Positions 9,137 to 16,646 of a stretch of 64,000 nucleotides of DNA are shown in pieces. Source of the DNA: RH-AL1 sp965214415 (lineage in GTDB: Bacteria > Pseudomonadota > Alphaproteobacteria > Rhizobiales > Beijerinckiaceae); assembly GCA_965214415.1 (NCBI GenBank), contig CBDCBQ010000003.1, forward strand, positions 1,612,001 to 1,676,000, read 5' to 3'. The notes under the pieces are model-generated. The model was not told where the DNA came from and did not search any database. It saw only the letters and a list, made by a program, of their open reading frames with translations. A program made the translations under genes and the position numbers. How positions within the stretch are numbered: the stretch's first letter is position 1; each line of letters begins with the position of its first letter.

Positions 9137-9606
9137 CAGAGCGCCCCCTTGCTCGGGCCGGCGGCGGCCGCCTTGTGGATCGCGGCGCGGATGCGCGGAT
9201 AGGTGCCGCAGCGGCAGATGTTGCCACTCATCGTCGAATCGATCTCCGCGTCGGAGGGGTTCGGCGTGTCCTTCAGCATCGAGGCGGCCTGCATGATCTG
9301 GCCGGCCTGGCAGTAGCCGCATTGCGGCACGTTCAGCTCGCGCCAGGCGACCTGTACGGGATGATTGCCGTCCGGCGACAAACCTTCGATCGTCGTGATC
9401 GCCTGACCGTCGGCCGAGGACACGGGCGTGATGCAGGCGCGTACCGCCTGACCGCCGAGATGAATAGTGCAGGCGCCGCAGAGGGCGGCGCCGCAGCCGA
9501 ACTTGGTGCCGGTGAGCCCCAGCTCGTCGCGCAGATACCAGAGCAGCGGCATGTCCGCGTCCCCATCGAAGCTGCGCGCCTCGCCGTTAACCGTCGTCTT
9601 GATCAA
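9136..9606 (-). CDS. 2Fe-2S subunit of IorA-like Mo hydroxylase
   Basis: A 156-residue small subunit. Cys38, Cys43, Cys46 and Cys58 form the first 2Fe-2S site; Cys96, Cys99, Cys131 and Cys133 form the second (QCGYC and CRC motifs). It has no export signal of its own, as is usual for this pair, where the folded heterodimer can travel through Tat on the signal of the large subunit. It is the first gene of the two-gene operon and overlaps the large-subunit start by one base. Length is normal for the family. Confidence 0.92.
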   Translation of the reverse strand: MIKTTVNGEARSFDGDADMPLLWYLRDELGLTGTKFGCGAALCGACTIHLGGQAVRACITPVSSADGQAITTIEGLSPDGNHPVQVAWRELNVPQCGYCQAGQIMQAASMLKDTPNPSDAEIDSTMSGNICRCGTYPRIRAAIHKAAAAGPSKGAL

Positions 9607-9743
9607 GGCAAATTCTCCGTGGAGCGTGGCGCATATCGCCGGAATAGAGCGGTTCTAGACCCTCTCGGCGATCGGAAGAAGGCACATAGAGTTGAGGGCA
9701 GCCGACCGGAATACGCTTGGTTGCGGTTTTCAACACGGTTATG

Positions 9744-9759
9744 GCCGGGTTGTCCCGGC
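9744..9759. repeat. GC hairpin of an interspersed-repeat type
   Basis: GCCGGG (9744-9749) and CCCGGC (9754-9759) pair around a TTGT loop. The sequence resembles short GCCGGG-type palindromes scattered through many alphaproteobacterial genomes. It sits on the first ATG (9741) of the open frame that leads into the antiporter, which makes that ATG doubtful as a start codon. Confidence 0.4.
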
Positions 9760-9845
9760 ATCGACGCGCGCCTTGGCGGCTTTCCCGAACAAATGACGCC
9801 GAAGAGAGGCCCTGCTACACGGGCAGGGCAACACAGGACGCGACG

Positions 9846-11168
9846 CTGACAGGCTTCGACCTCTCCCCCTTCGACGCGGCGGCGATCGTGGTCGTCCTGA
9901 CCGCGCTCTTCGCCACCGTCAACGCGCGCTTCATCAAGCTGCCGCCGGCGATCGGCCTCACCATTCTCGGCGCGTTGGCCTCGGCGACCATCATCATCGT
10001 CTCGCGCCTCGCGCCGTGGCTGCATTTGCACCAATTCGCAAAGAGCTTCGTCGACGGGCTCGACTTCAAGACGACGCTGCTCGACGGCATGCTGTCGTTC
10101 CTGCTCTTCGCTGGCGCCTTTCACATCAATTGGCGCGACATGCGCGAGGGGCGCTGGGCTATCCTCGCGCTGGCCTCGTTCGGCACCGTTCTGTCGACGC
10201 TGCTGGTCGGGGTCGGCCTGAAGCTGCTGCTGATGGTCACCGGCCCGGACATGCCGCTGGTCTGGTGCCTCGTCTTCGGCGCGTTGATCAGCCCGACGGA
10301 CCCCGTCGCCGTCATCGCGATCCTGAAGGACGCCTGGCTGCCGCCGTCGATCCAGGCGACGATCGCCACCGAGAGCCTGTTCAACGATGGCGTCGGCGTC
10401 GTCGTCTTCACGATCGTGTTCGCCGCGGCGACAGGGCAGACGGAGATGACGGCCGGCGAGGCGGGGCGGTTGTTCGTCGTCGAGGCCGGCGGCGGCATGC
10501 TGTTTGGCGCCATCGTCGGGATCGTCGCGTTCTACCTGATGCGCAGCATCGCCGATCTCGTCGCCGAGGTCTTGATCACGCTGGCGGTGGTGATGGGTGG
10601 CTACGCGGCGGCGCAGGCGCTCGGCATCTCCGGCCCGGTGGCGATGGCGGTGGCCGGCCTCATCATGGGCAACCAGGGCGTCAAATACGCGATGAGCGAG
10701 CGGGCGCGCGATTACGTCGTCAATTTCTGGCTGCTGATCGACGAAATCCTCAACGCGGTCCTGTTCCTGCTGGTCGGCCTCGAGGCGATCGCGGTGTGGC
10801 GCGAGAACAGGATCATGCTGGTCGCGGCCGCCACCATCCCGATCGTGCTCGCCGCGCGCCTCGTCTCCGTGGGCGGCCCGCTGCTGGTGCTCTACCGCAT
10901 CTCGAGCCTCGGCCGCGGCGCGGTGCCGATCCTGTGGTGGGGCGGCCTGCGCGGCGGCATCTCGATCGCGCTGGCGCTGTCGATCCCGAAAGGCCCGTAC
11001 CAGGAGCTGATCCTGGCCGCGACGTATGCCGTGGTGTTCTTTTCCGTGTTGGTCCAGGGCTCGACGATCGGCCGTCTCGCGCGCCGCTACAAACCGGACG
11101 ACGAGGCGGCGGAGGACGAGGCGGCGAGAAACGAGGCCGCGGGCGGCAAGGCCGCGGCCGCCGAGTAG
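9846..11168 (+). CDS. Sodium/proton antiporter, CPA1 family
   Basis: An integral membrane antiporter with about 12 hydrophobic segments that exchanges protons for sodium or potassium. Signature motifs are SPTDPVAVIAILKD and ATESLFNDGVGVVVFT, which carry the ion-binding Asp residues of the CPA1/NhaP group. The C-terminal tail (after about residue 415) is short, acidic and Ala/Glu-rich. The frame is open from TTG 9717 and ATG 9741, but the added residues are basic and unlike the family and overlap a repeat hairpin. The homologous part begins at about TGFDLSPFDAA. I therefore favour CTG 9846, which has AGGA at 9835-9838 seven bases upstream. The start is uncertain; the product is not. Confidence 0.85.
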   Translation: MTGFDLSPFDAAAIVVVLTALFATVNARFIKLPPAIGLTILGALASATIIIVSRLAPWLHLHQFAKSFVDGLDFKTTLLDGMLSFLLFAGAFHINWRDMREGRWAILALASFGTVLSTLLVGVGLKLLLMVTGPDMPLVWCLVFGALISPTDPVAVIAILKDAWLPPSIQATIATESLFNDGVGVVVFTIVFAAATGQTEMTAGEAGRLFVVEAGGGMLFGAIVGIVAFYLMRSIADLVAEVLITLAVVMGGYAAAQALGISGPVAMAVAGLIMGNQGVKYAMSERARDYVVNFWLLIDEILNAVLFLLVGLEAIAVWRENRIMLVAAATIPIVLAARLVSVGGPLLVLYRISSLGRGAVPILWWGGLRGGISIALALSIPKGPYQELILAATYAVVFFSVLVQGSTIGRLARRYKPDDEAAEDEAARNEAAGGKAAAAE

Positions 11169-11213
11169 CCGACGCCCCGCTCCCGCCCCGTTTAGGGCGC
11201 ATCAGCCAACCCC

Positions 11214-12101
11214 ATGAATCTCTTCGCCTTCGGCCTCGGATACTGCGCCCAGCATTTCGTGCATCTCCATGCCGACGGCTTCGCGCATATCACCGGCACG
11301 GTACGCGACGACGCGGCGCCGCGCCCGCTCGCCGGTGCCGCCGAGATCCTGCATTTCGGCGCGGATGGCGGCAGCCCAGAGATCGAGGAGCGGCTCGGCC
11401 AGGCCGACGTGATTCTCGTGTCGGTCGCGCCCGGCACCTCGGTCGACCCGGTGCTCGCCCGCTACGGCCGCCGCATTGCCGCGGTGAAGCGCCCGCAGAA
11501 GATTCTCTACCTGTCGACGATTGGCGTCTATGGCGACCGCGGCGGCGAATGGGTGAACGAGACCGCCCTGCCCGGCTCGGACAACGAGCGCTCGAAGGTA
11601 CGCATCCATGCCGAGAAGGCGTGGCTGACGCTGGCCAAGGACCCCGCCAAGAAAGTTCACGTGCTGCGACTCTCCGGAATCTATGGGCCGGGCCGCAACG
11701 CGCTCCTGAACCTCGCGGCGGGCAAGGCGCGCCGGCTGGTCAAGCCGGGGCAGGTGTTCAACCGCATCCATGTCGAGGACATCGCCCGCGCCTGCGCCGC
11801 GCTCGTCGCGTGGGACGGCGGCAGCGACGTGTGGAACGTCACCGACGACGAGCCCGCGCCCCCGCAGGACGTGGTCGCCTATGCGGCCGAGATGATGGCG
11901 ATCGAGCCGCCGCCCGAGCAGGATTTCGCGACCGCCGACCTGACGCCGATGGCGCGCACCTTCTACGGCGAGAACAAGCGTTGCGCGAACCGCAAGATCA
12001 AGGAAGAACTGGGCCTCGAGCTGGCTTACCCGACCTATCGCGAAGGCATCGCCGCGCTCTGGGCCGACGGCGAGGGTCGCATCGCCGCCCCCTCGGCATG
12101 A
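11214..12101 (+). CDS. NAD(P)-dependent epimerase/dehydratase-like protein (YeeZ-like extended SDR)
   Basis: A 295-residue atypical short-chain dehydrogenase. The N-terminus FAFGLGYCAQ is the nucleotide-binding motif of the YeeZ-like branch (GxGYxG variants). LSTIGVYGDRGGEWV includes the YGDRGG segment typical of this branch, and LRLSGIYGPGRN follows the substrate loop. The product of these proteins is unknown; the fold is that of nucleotide-sugar epimerases. It stands alone, 45 bp after the antiporter gene and 13 bp before the acyltransferase gene, all on the same strand. Confidence 0.8.
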   Translation: MNLFAFGLGYCAQHFVHLHADGFAHITGTVRDDAAPRPLAGAAEILHFGADGGSPEIEERLGQADVILVSVAPGTSVDPVLARYGRRIAAVKRPQKILYLSTIGVYGDRGGEWVNETALPGSDNERSKVRIHAEKAWLTLAKDPAKKVHVLRLSGIYGPGRNALLNLAAGKARRLVKPGQVFNRIHVEDIARACAALVAWDGGSDVWNVTDDEPAPPQDVVAYAAEMMAIEPPPEQDFATADLTPMARTFYGENKRCANRKIKEELGLELAYPTYREGIAALWADGEGRIAAPSA

Positions 12102-12114
12102 TCCCGGGATCGAG

Positions 12115-14178
12115 ATGACCACCGGGCTCGACGCGGGGCGGGCGCGAGCGCGAACCCACCCGACGCACGGCCCAGCCTCGCCCAGCTACATCGGCGCCGT
12201 CGACGGCCTGCGCGCGATCGCCGTACTCGGCGTCATGGTGTGTCACCTGGAGCGCTCCTGGCTGCCGGGCGGTTTTGTCGGTGTCGATGTGTTCTTCGTG
12301 ATCTCCGGTTTCGTCGTCACGTTGTCGATGATGGACCGGCGCTTCGCCAGCGTGCGGGCGATGGTCGCGTTCTTCTACGCGCGGCGGCTGCGGCGCATCG
12401 CGCCCGCCCTGATCGTGATGCTGCTCGTGGCCACGCTCGCGAGCGTGCTCTTCGTGCCGGACGCGTGGCTCAGCCAGATCATCCCGTCGACAGGCTTCGC
12501 AGCCTTTTTCGGGCTCTCCAACATCACGCTAGCCGCGCAGACCGAGGTCTATTTCGCGCCGCGCGCGGAGTACAACACGTTCCTGCACACCTGGTCGCTC
12601 GGCGTCGAGGAGCAGTTCTACGTCGTCTTTCCCGCGCTGATCGCGCTCGTCACCGTCGAGCGTCTGCGGCGCTGGCGCCACCTCGCGCTCGCCGCGCTCG
12701 TGGTGCTGTCGGCCGCATCGCTCGTGCTCTGCGCGATCGCGACGCCGCGCGCGCCGGTGTTCGCCTTTTTCATGCTGCCGGCCCGCTTCTGGGAGCTCGG
12801 CCTCGGCATGATCCTGGCGCTTGCCGTGCCGCGCTGGCGCCCGGCGCTGGCCGCCCTGCCGCGAGCCGCCGGCGACGGCCTCGCGATCGTCGGGCTGCTC
12901 GGCCTCGCGCTGGCCTTCGCCCGCGCCGACGACCAAGCCTTTCCCTATCCCTGGGCGCTCGTGCCGGTACTCTCCAGCGCGCTGCTGATCGCCATCGTCA
13001 CGGCCGCCGAGGCGGGACGTGCCACGCGCCTGCTCTCCGTCGCGCCCGTCGCCGCCATCGGCCGGATCTCGTACTCGCTCTACCTCTGGCACTGGCCGGT
13101 CTACGTCATGCTACGCTGGACGGTCGGGCTCGACACGGCGGCAACCCGCCTCGTCGCCGTCGCGCTCGCCTTCGCGCTGGCCGCCTTGTCGTACCGGTAC
13201 GTCGAGCAGCCGTTCCGTCGCTCCGCGCGGCTGCGGCAACGGCCGCGCGTCGCCATCGTCGGGCTCGGCCTCGCGGCGCTGCTCGTCAGCGCCGGGCTCG
13301 CCCGCGCGGCCTTCGCGCTGTCCGGCGTGCTGTCGCTCAGCACGACGCGCGACGCCGCGGTGTGGAGCCCCTACAGCGCGCCGCCGGCCATCGGGACCTG
13401 CCGCGCGAAGGTCGCGACGCGGTACGAGGGCGCCATAAAGATCCTCGACGTCACGCCGACAAGCTGCGGAACGCTGGCCTCGACGCGCCTCCTCGTCGCC
13501 GGCGACTCGCATGCCGGCGCCTATTTTCGCATGGTGCGCGAGCTGTCGCAGGCGCGCGGCGTGGCGGCGGCGATCTACGCCAGCCCCGGCTGCGCCTTCA
13601 TGGACCTGCTGACGCCGATCGCCGCGCTCGACGGCGATTGTCCTGCGCAAAATCAAGCGATGCAGGCGGCGATCCTCGCCGCGGCGCGGCCCGGCGACAC
13701 CGTGTTCCTGCCGTCGCTGCGTCTGCGGCGCTACCGCGACCAGGAGGGCGGCGATGTCGCCGACGGCGCGACCACCGTTGCGTCTGCCGCGCTCGCCGAG
13801 GCGAGGACGTTCGTCGCCGCGCTCGCCGCGCATGGAGCGCACGTGATCCTCGAGGCGCCGAAGCCGGTGTTCAAGTCGCCGCCGTTCCGCTGCGCCGACT
13901 GGTTCGATCGCGTGAACCCGATCTGCGCCGCCGGCTTCTCCGAGACGCGCGCGAGCTTCGAGGCCCAGCGCGCGCCCGTGCTCGACGCCGAACGCGCGCT
14001 GACGACGATGCCCCACGTGTCGCTCTGGGATCCCGCCGCGATCCTGTGCGGCGCGCGAACCTGCGATGCTTTTCGCGACAGTCAGCCGCTCGACTTCGAC
14101 ACGGACCACCTCAGCGGCTTTGCCGACGACCTGCTGTTGCCGAGCTTTTCCGCGCATCTCGTGGACGCGACGCGCTGA
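12115..14178 (+). CDS. Acyltransferase 3 (OafA/YrhL type) with C-terminal SGNH hydrolase domain
   Basis: A 687-residue membrane protein. Residues about 25-370 form the acyltransferase-3 domain with roughly ten membrane segments; YIGAVDGLRAIAVLGVM and HTWSLGVEEQFY are signature motifs. The C-terminal part (about 430-685) is a periplasmic SGNH domain: VAGDSHAG holds the nucleophile Ser near residue 464, and DTDHLSGFADD gives the Asp and His. Proteins of this layout acetylate cell-surface glycans such as O-antigen or exopolysaccharide. The ATG at 12115 is preceded by GGGATCGAG. No polysaccharide cluster is adjacent, so the substrate glycan is unknown. Confidence 0.9.
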   Translation: MTTGLDAGRARARTHPTHGPASPSYIGAVDGLRAIAVLGVMVCHLERSWLPGGFVGVDVFFVISGFVVTLSMMDRRFASVRAMVAFFYARRLRRIAPALIVMLLVATLASVLFVPDAWLSQIIPSTGFAAFFGLSNITLAAQTEVYFAPRAEYNTFLHTWSLGVEEQFYVVFPALIALVTVERLRRWRHLALAALVVLSAASLVLCAIATPRAPVFAFFMLPARFWELGLGMILALAVPRWRPALAALPRAAGDGLAIVGLLGLALAFARADDQAFPYPWALVPVLSSALLIAIVTAAEAGRATRLLSVAPVAAIGRISYSLYLWHWPVYVMLRWTVGLDTAATRLVAVALAFALAALSYRYVEQPFRRSARLRQRPRVAIVGLGLAALLVSAGLARAAFALSGVLSLSTTRDAAVWSPYSAPPAIGTCRAKVATRYEGAIKILDVTPTSCGTLASTRLLVAGDSHAGAYFRMVRELSQARGVAAAIYASPGCAFMDLLTPIAALDGDCPAQNQAMQAAILAAARPGDTVFLPSLRLRRYRDQEGGDVADGATTVASAALAEARTFVAALAAHGAHVILEAPKPVFKSPPFRCADWFDRVNPICAAGFSETRASFEAQRAPVLDAERALTTMPHVSLWDPAAILCGARTCDAFRDSQPLDFDTDHLSGFADDLLLPSFSAHLVDATR

Positions 14179-14186
14179 CCACCACC

Positions 14187-14273
14187 GTCATCGCGAGCGC
14201 AGCGAAGCAAGTCAGGGGCAAACGACGCCACGTCGGGATATGACGCTCCGGGGTTGCTTCGCCTGCGGCTCGC
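14187..14273. repeat. Interspersed palindromic repeat, degenerate copy 1
   Basis: The left arm GTCATCGCGAGCGCAGCG continues to AAGCAA (14187-14210). The right arm TTGCTTCGCCTGCGGCTCGC (14254-14273) is its imperfect reverse complement. The same arms appear at 20441-20534 and 24211-24302. It lies between the acyltransferase stop and the universal stress gene stop, where it could fold in both transcripts. It fills most of the 101-bp gap; no gene is present there. Confidence 0.7.
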
Positions 14274-14279
14274 ACCGCC

Positions 14280-15113
14280 TCAATGCGCCATGAACACCGG
14301 CAGCGCCGCCTCGGCGAGGATGTCGCTGGTCACGCCGCCGAAGATCATCTGGCGGATGCGGCTCTGCGTGTAGCCGCCCTTGATCATCAGGTCCGCGCCG
14401 AGGTCTGCCGCCGCCGTCAGCAGCGCTCGGCCGGGGGAGCGCGCATCCTCGCGCACCTCGACAACGCGGGCGGGGATACCGTGGCGTTGCAGCGCGCGGG
14501 CGAGTTGGGCGTCCGTCGGTCCGGGCAGGCGCAGGCCCGGCACACCCAGCACCGGCACGTCGCGGGCTTGGAGCAGCAGCGGCATGGCGAAGGCGATCGA
14601 GCGCGCGGTCTCGGTCGAACCGTTCCAGGCGATCGCCGTCACGGTGCCGATCGTCGCCGCCGGCTCGGGCGGCGCGATCAGCAGCGGCCGGCCGCTCTCG
14701 AACAGCGCTGTCTCCAGGGTCGAGCGATGCGGCTCGTTTGACGCCGCGCCGGGGCGCCCGACCACGATGAGGTCGAAGACGCGGCCGTATTCGCCGACGT
14801 TCGTCGGCGAGACGAGCGCCTCGCCCATCCAGCCGAAGCTCGGCCCGGCGGCATCAGTCGAGCGGCGCGGCACGTTTTCGCGCGACATGAACCCCTCGAA
14901 CGTCTCGGCGGCGTTGCGCAGAAAGGCGCGGCGCGTGCGATCGTCGAAGATGACGCCGCTCATCGAGAAGTCCGCCGCGACCATCTCGGCGATATCAGGC
15001 CCGAGCGGAATTCCTTCGAGGTAGCTGTCGAACTTGCGGGCGAAGACGAGCGCCGTCTCGAGGACGCCGTCCATGCGGTCGTGGTCTTCCACCGGAATGA
15101 GGATCGACTTCAT
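14280..15113 (-). CDS. Universal stress protein, UspA family (tandem-domain)
   Basis: A 277-residue protein, about twice the length of a single Usp domain. The N-terminal half (starting MKSILIPVEDHDRMDG) is a degenerate Usp fold. The C-terminal half ends with LMIKGGYTQSRIRQMIFGG, which fits the ATP-binding G-x2-G-x9-G(S/T) pattern only loosely. Such proteins bind ATP or ligands and aid survival under stress. The gene is alone and divergent from the small acidic protein gene at 15222. Confidence in the family is high; the physiological role is unknown. Confidence 0.85.
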   Translation of the reverse strand: MKSILIPVEDHDRMDGVLETALVFARKFDSYLEGIPLGPDIAEMVAADFSMSGVIFDDRTRRAFLRNAAETFEGFMSRENVPRRSTDAAGPSFGWMGEALVSPTNVGEYGRVFDLIVVGRPGAASNEPHRSTLETALFESGRPLLIAPPEPAATIGTVTAIAWNGSTETARSIAFAMPLLLQARDVPVLGVPGLRLPGPTDAQLARALQRHGIPARVVEVREDARSPGRALLTAAADLGADLMIKGGYTQSRIRQMIFGGVTSDILAEAALPVFMAH

Positions 15114-15162
15114 GAGCTATCCCTCGCGCACCCATTGTCGCGCAGGATCCCGCTCGTGAGAA

Positions 15163-15185
15163 GCGCGCAACGTTTTTTTGCGCGC
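15163..15185. promoter_or_regulatory. Strong hairpin in the divergent usp / small-protein gap
   Basis: GCGCGCAA (15163-15170) pairs perfectly with TTGCGCGC (15178-15185) around a CGTTTTT loop. It lies 50 bp upstream of the usp start and 37 bp upstream of the ATG at 15222. The T-run is in the loop and not after the stem, so it is not a normal intrinsic terminator. An operator or a 5'-UTR structure is possible. Confidence 0.4.
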
Positions 15186-15221
15186 GGCATTTCGTGGGCG
15201 AGATTTAGCGGAGGATGTTCC

Positions 15222-15395
15222 ATGACGGACGGCGACCAAAAGCGTGGCGACGATGCCGCCGACCACGCGCCGCGCCCCGGCGGCGACCCGCCCGCGACGC
15301 CGAAGGGCAAGCAGGACGCGCCGAACTACGACAAGCGCGAGGACGGCGGACGCGCCGTGCCGGTCGAGGATCTCGACTCGGCGAACGACGAGTAA
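15222..15395 (+). CDS. Small acidic hydrophilic protein, 57 residues, unknown function
   Basis: The ORF has an excellent Shine-Dalgarno sequence (GGAGG at 15210-15214, seven bases before ATG 15222) and ends with TAA 15393-15395. The product is rich in Asp, Pro, Lys and Gly, has no hydrophobic segment and looks disordered. It begins MTDGDQKRGDD and ends DLDSANDE. I do not recognise a family. Similar short charged proteins in alphaproteobacteria are often stress-induced; that is only analogy, strengthened a little by the divergent universal stress gene. The ribosome site makes it a likely real gene despite its size. Confidence 0.6.
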   Translation: MTDGDQKRGDDAADHAPRPGGDPPATPKGKQDAPNYDKREDGGRAVPVEDLDSANDE

Positions 15396-15415
15396 TCCGG
15401 CCCGCCGCGTCGCGC

Positions 15416-16582
15416 CTAGGGGACCGTCGCGACGACCTTCGGCCTCAGCGCCCACCGCGTCGCGCCGATCGTCACGTCGAAGCGCGACAGGAACGAGCGG
15501 CCGAGCAGCCCGTCGATCGTGCCAAGCCCCTGGTCGAGGATCGCGACGGGCACCTGTCGCGCCTCGACGCGGCCGACCTTGATGCTCGTAGCGACCGCCA
15601 TTGCGCTGTAGACGGCGCCGTTCGCTGTCATCGCGCTGAGGCGCGGGCCGTTGCCGGCCTCGAGATGCGACTTGCGCGCGAAGGCGGGCGTGACGGTCAC
15701 GAAGCTCGCGCCGGTGTCGACGGCGAACGTGCCGACAACGCCGTCGATCGACACCCGCGCGTGGACGACGTTGGCATCGACGACCGGGAAGGATTGCGCG
15801 CCCGCCGCGCGGGCCTGGCATTTGCCCTTCGCCTCGTAGCCCTCGATCAGGTGATGCTCGGCGGCGGTGTCGCGGGTGGCGGGATCGAGCGCGACATAAT
15901 CCTCGATGGGACCAATCGCGGCGCAGGACTTCCCCGTCGACGCGTAGAGGTCGGACATCTCGTGAAACACCCAGGCGCCGACCATCCGCGGACGTTCCTC
16001 GAGGTGGATCGTGTTCGCATAGGAGAGCAGCGCGTCGTCGACGCGGCCCAGCCCGACCTCGGCCTTGGCGCGAACGTACCAGTCGCCGCCGACGGACGGA
16101 TGCTGGTCCGTCAGCTGCGACGCGATCGCGAAGGCGCGGGGATAGTCGTGCAGATCGAGGTAGAGCGAGGCGGCCTTGCGCAGGTCGCCCTCGGTGCCGG
16201 CGCCGCACTGGCCGGCCCACGCGACCAGCGCCTTCGCCGCCCAGCGTTCCTCGCCCGCCTTGGCGACGGCCTCGGTCAGCTTGAAGATCGCCTTCGGATC
16301 GCAGGGCTCGCGCGCCAGCTTGACGAGGCCGGCATGGACCTCGGTCGAGGTCTCGCTCACGGCATCGAGCGGCTCGACGCCGAGCCGCTGATAGAGGGGA
16401 CCGAAGTTCTCGCGCCCCATCAGGCCGTAGCGTTCGAGCTCACCCTTGAAGGTGTCGGTGTTCCAGCCGAAGACGGCGATGCCGCCGACGATGAGCAGCA
16501 GCACGAAGATGATCGGATAGGTCGGGTCGAAGCGCGACCTCTTCGGCGCCCCGCCGATCCGATCCGTATCGCGCAACTCCAT
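15416..16582 (-). CDS. Membrane-anchored retropepsin-like aspartic protease with TPR-like region
   Basis: A 388-residue protein. A single membrane segment (YPIIFVLLLIVGGIAVFGW, about residues 22-40) anchors it, followed by a helical TPR/Sel1-like region (about 60-250). The C-terminal clan AA domain has VDTGASFVTVTP with the catalytic Asp (DTGA motif) and LLGRSFLSRFD, the second conserved element. It fits the family of retropepsin-like periplasmic proteases common in proteobacteria. The TPR region could select partners. It converges with the small protein gene 20 bp away and stands alone otherwise. Confidence 0.82.
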   Translation of the reverse strand: MELRDTDRIGGAPKRSRFDPTYPIIFVLLLIVGGIAVFGWNTDTFKGELERYGLMGRENFGPLYQRLGVEPLDAVSETSTEVHAGLVKLAREPCDPKAIFKLTEAVAKAGEERWAAKALVAWAGQCGAGTEGDLRKAASLYLDLHDYPRAFAIASQLTDQHPSVGGDWYVRAKAEVGLGRVDDALLSYANTIHLEERPRMVGAWVFHEMSDLYASTGKSCAAIGPIEDYVALDPATRDTAAEHHLIEGYEAKGKCQARAAGAQSFPVVDANVVHARVSIDGVVGTFAVDTGASFVTVTPAFARKSHLEAGNGPRLSAMTANGAVYSAMAVATSIKVGRVEARQVPVAILDQGLGTIDGLLGRSFLSRFDVTIGATRWALRPKVVATVP

Positions 16583-16646
16583 GGCTCTCCTCGCGCCGAT
16601 CCCGCCGCCTCGCGGGCAAGACCCAGCGGGAGGGGACGCGCCTAAC

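Noticed and set aside
12240..14243. Long open frame of 667 codons overlapping the acyltransferase gene on the same strand
   Set aside because: Arg/Ala-rich, low-complexity translation typical of a shadow frame in GC-rich DNA; the overlapped frame has clear acyltransferase and SGNH motifs.
15163..15185. Hairpin as an intrinsic terminator
   Set aside because: The T-run is inside the loop and both flanking genes diverge from it, so no transcript is expected to end here.
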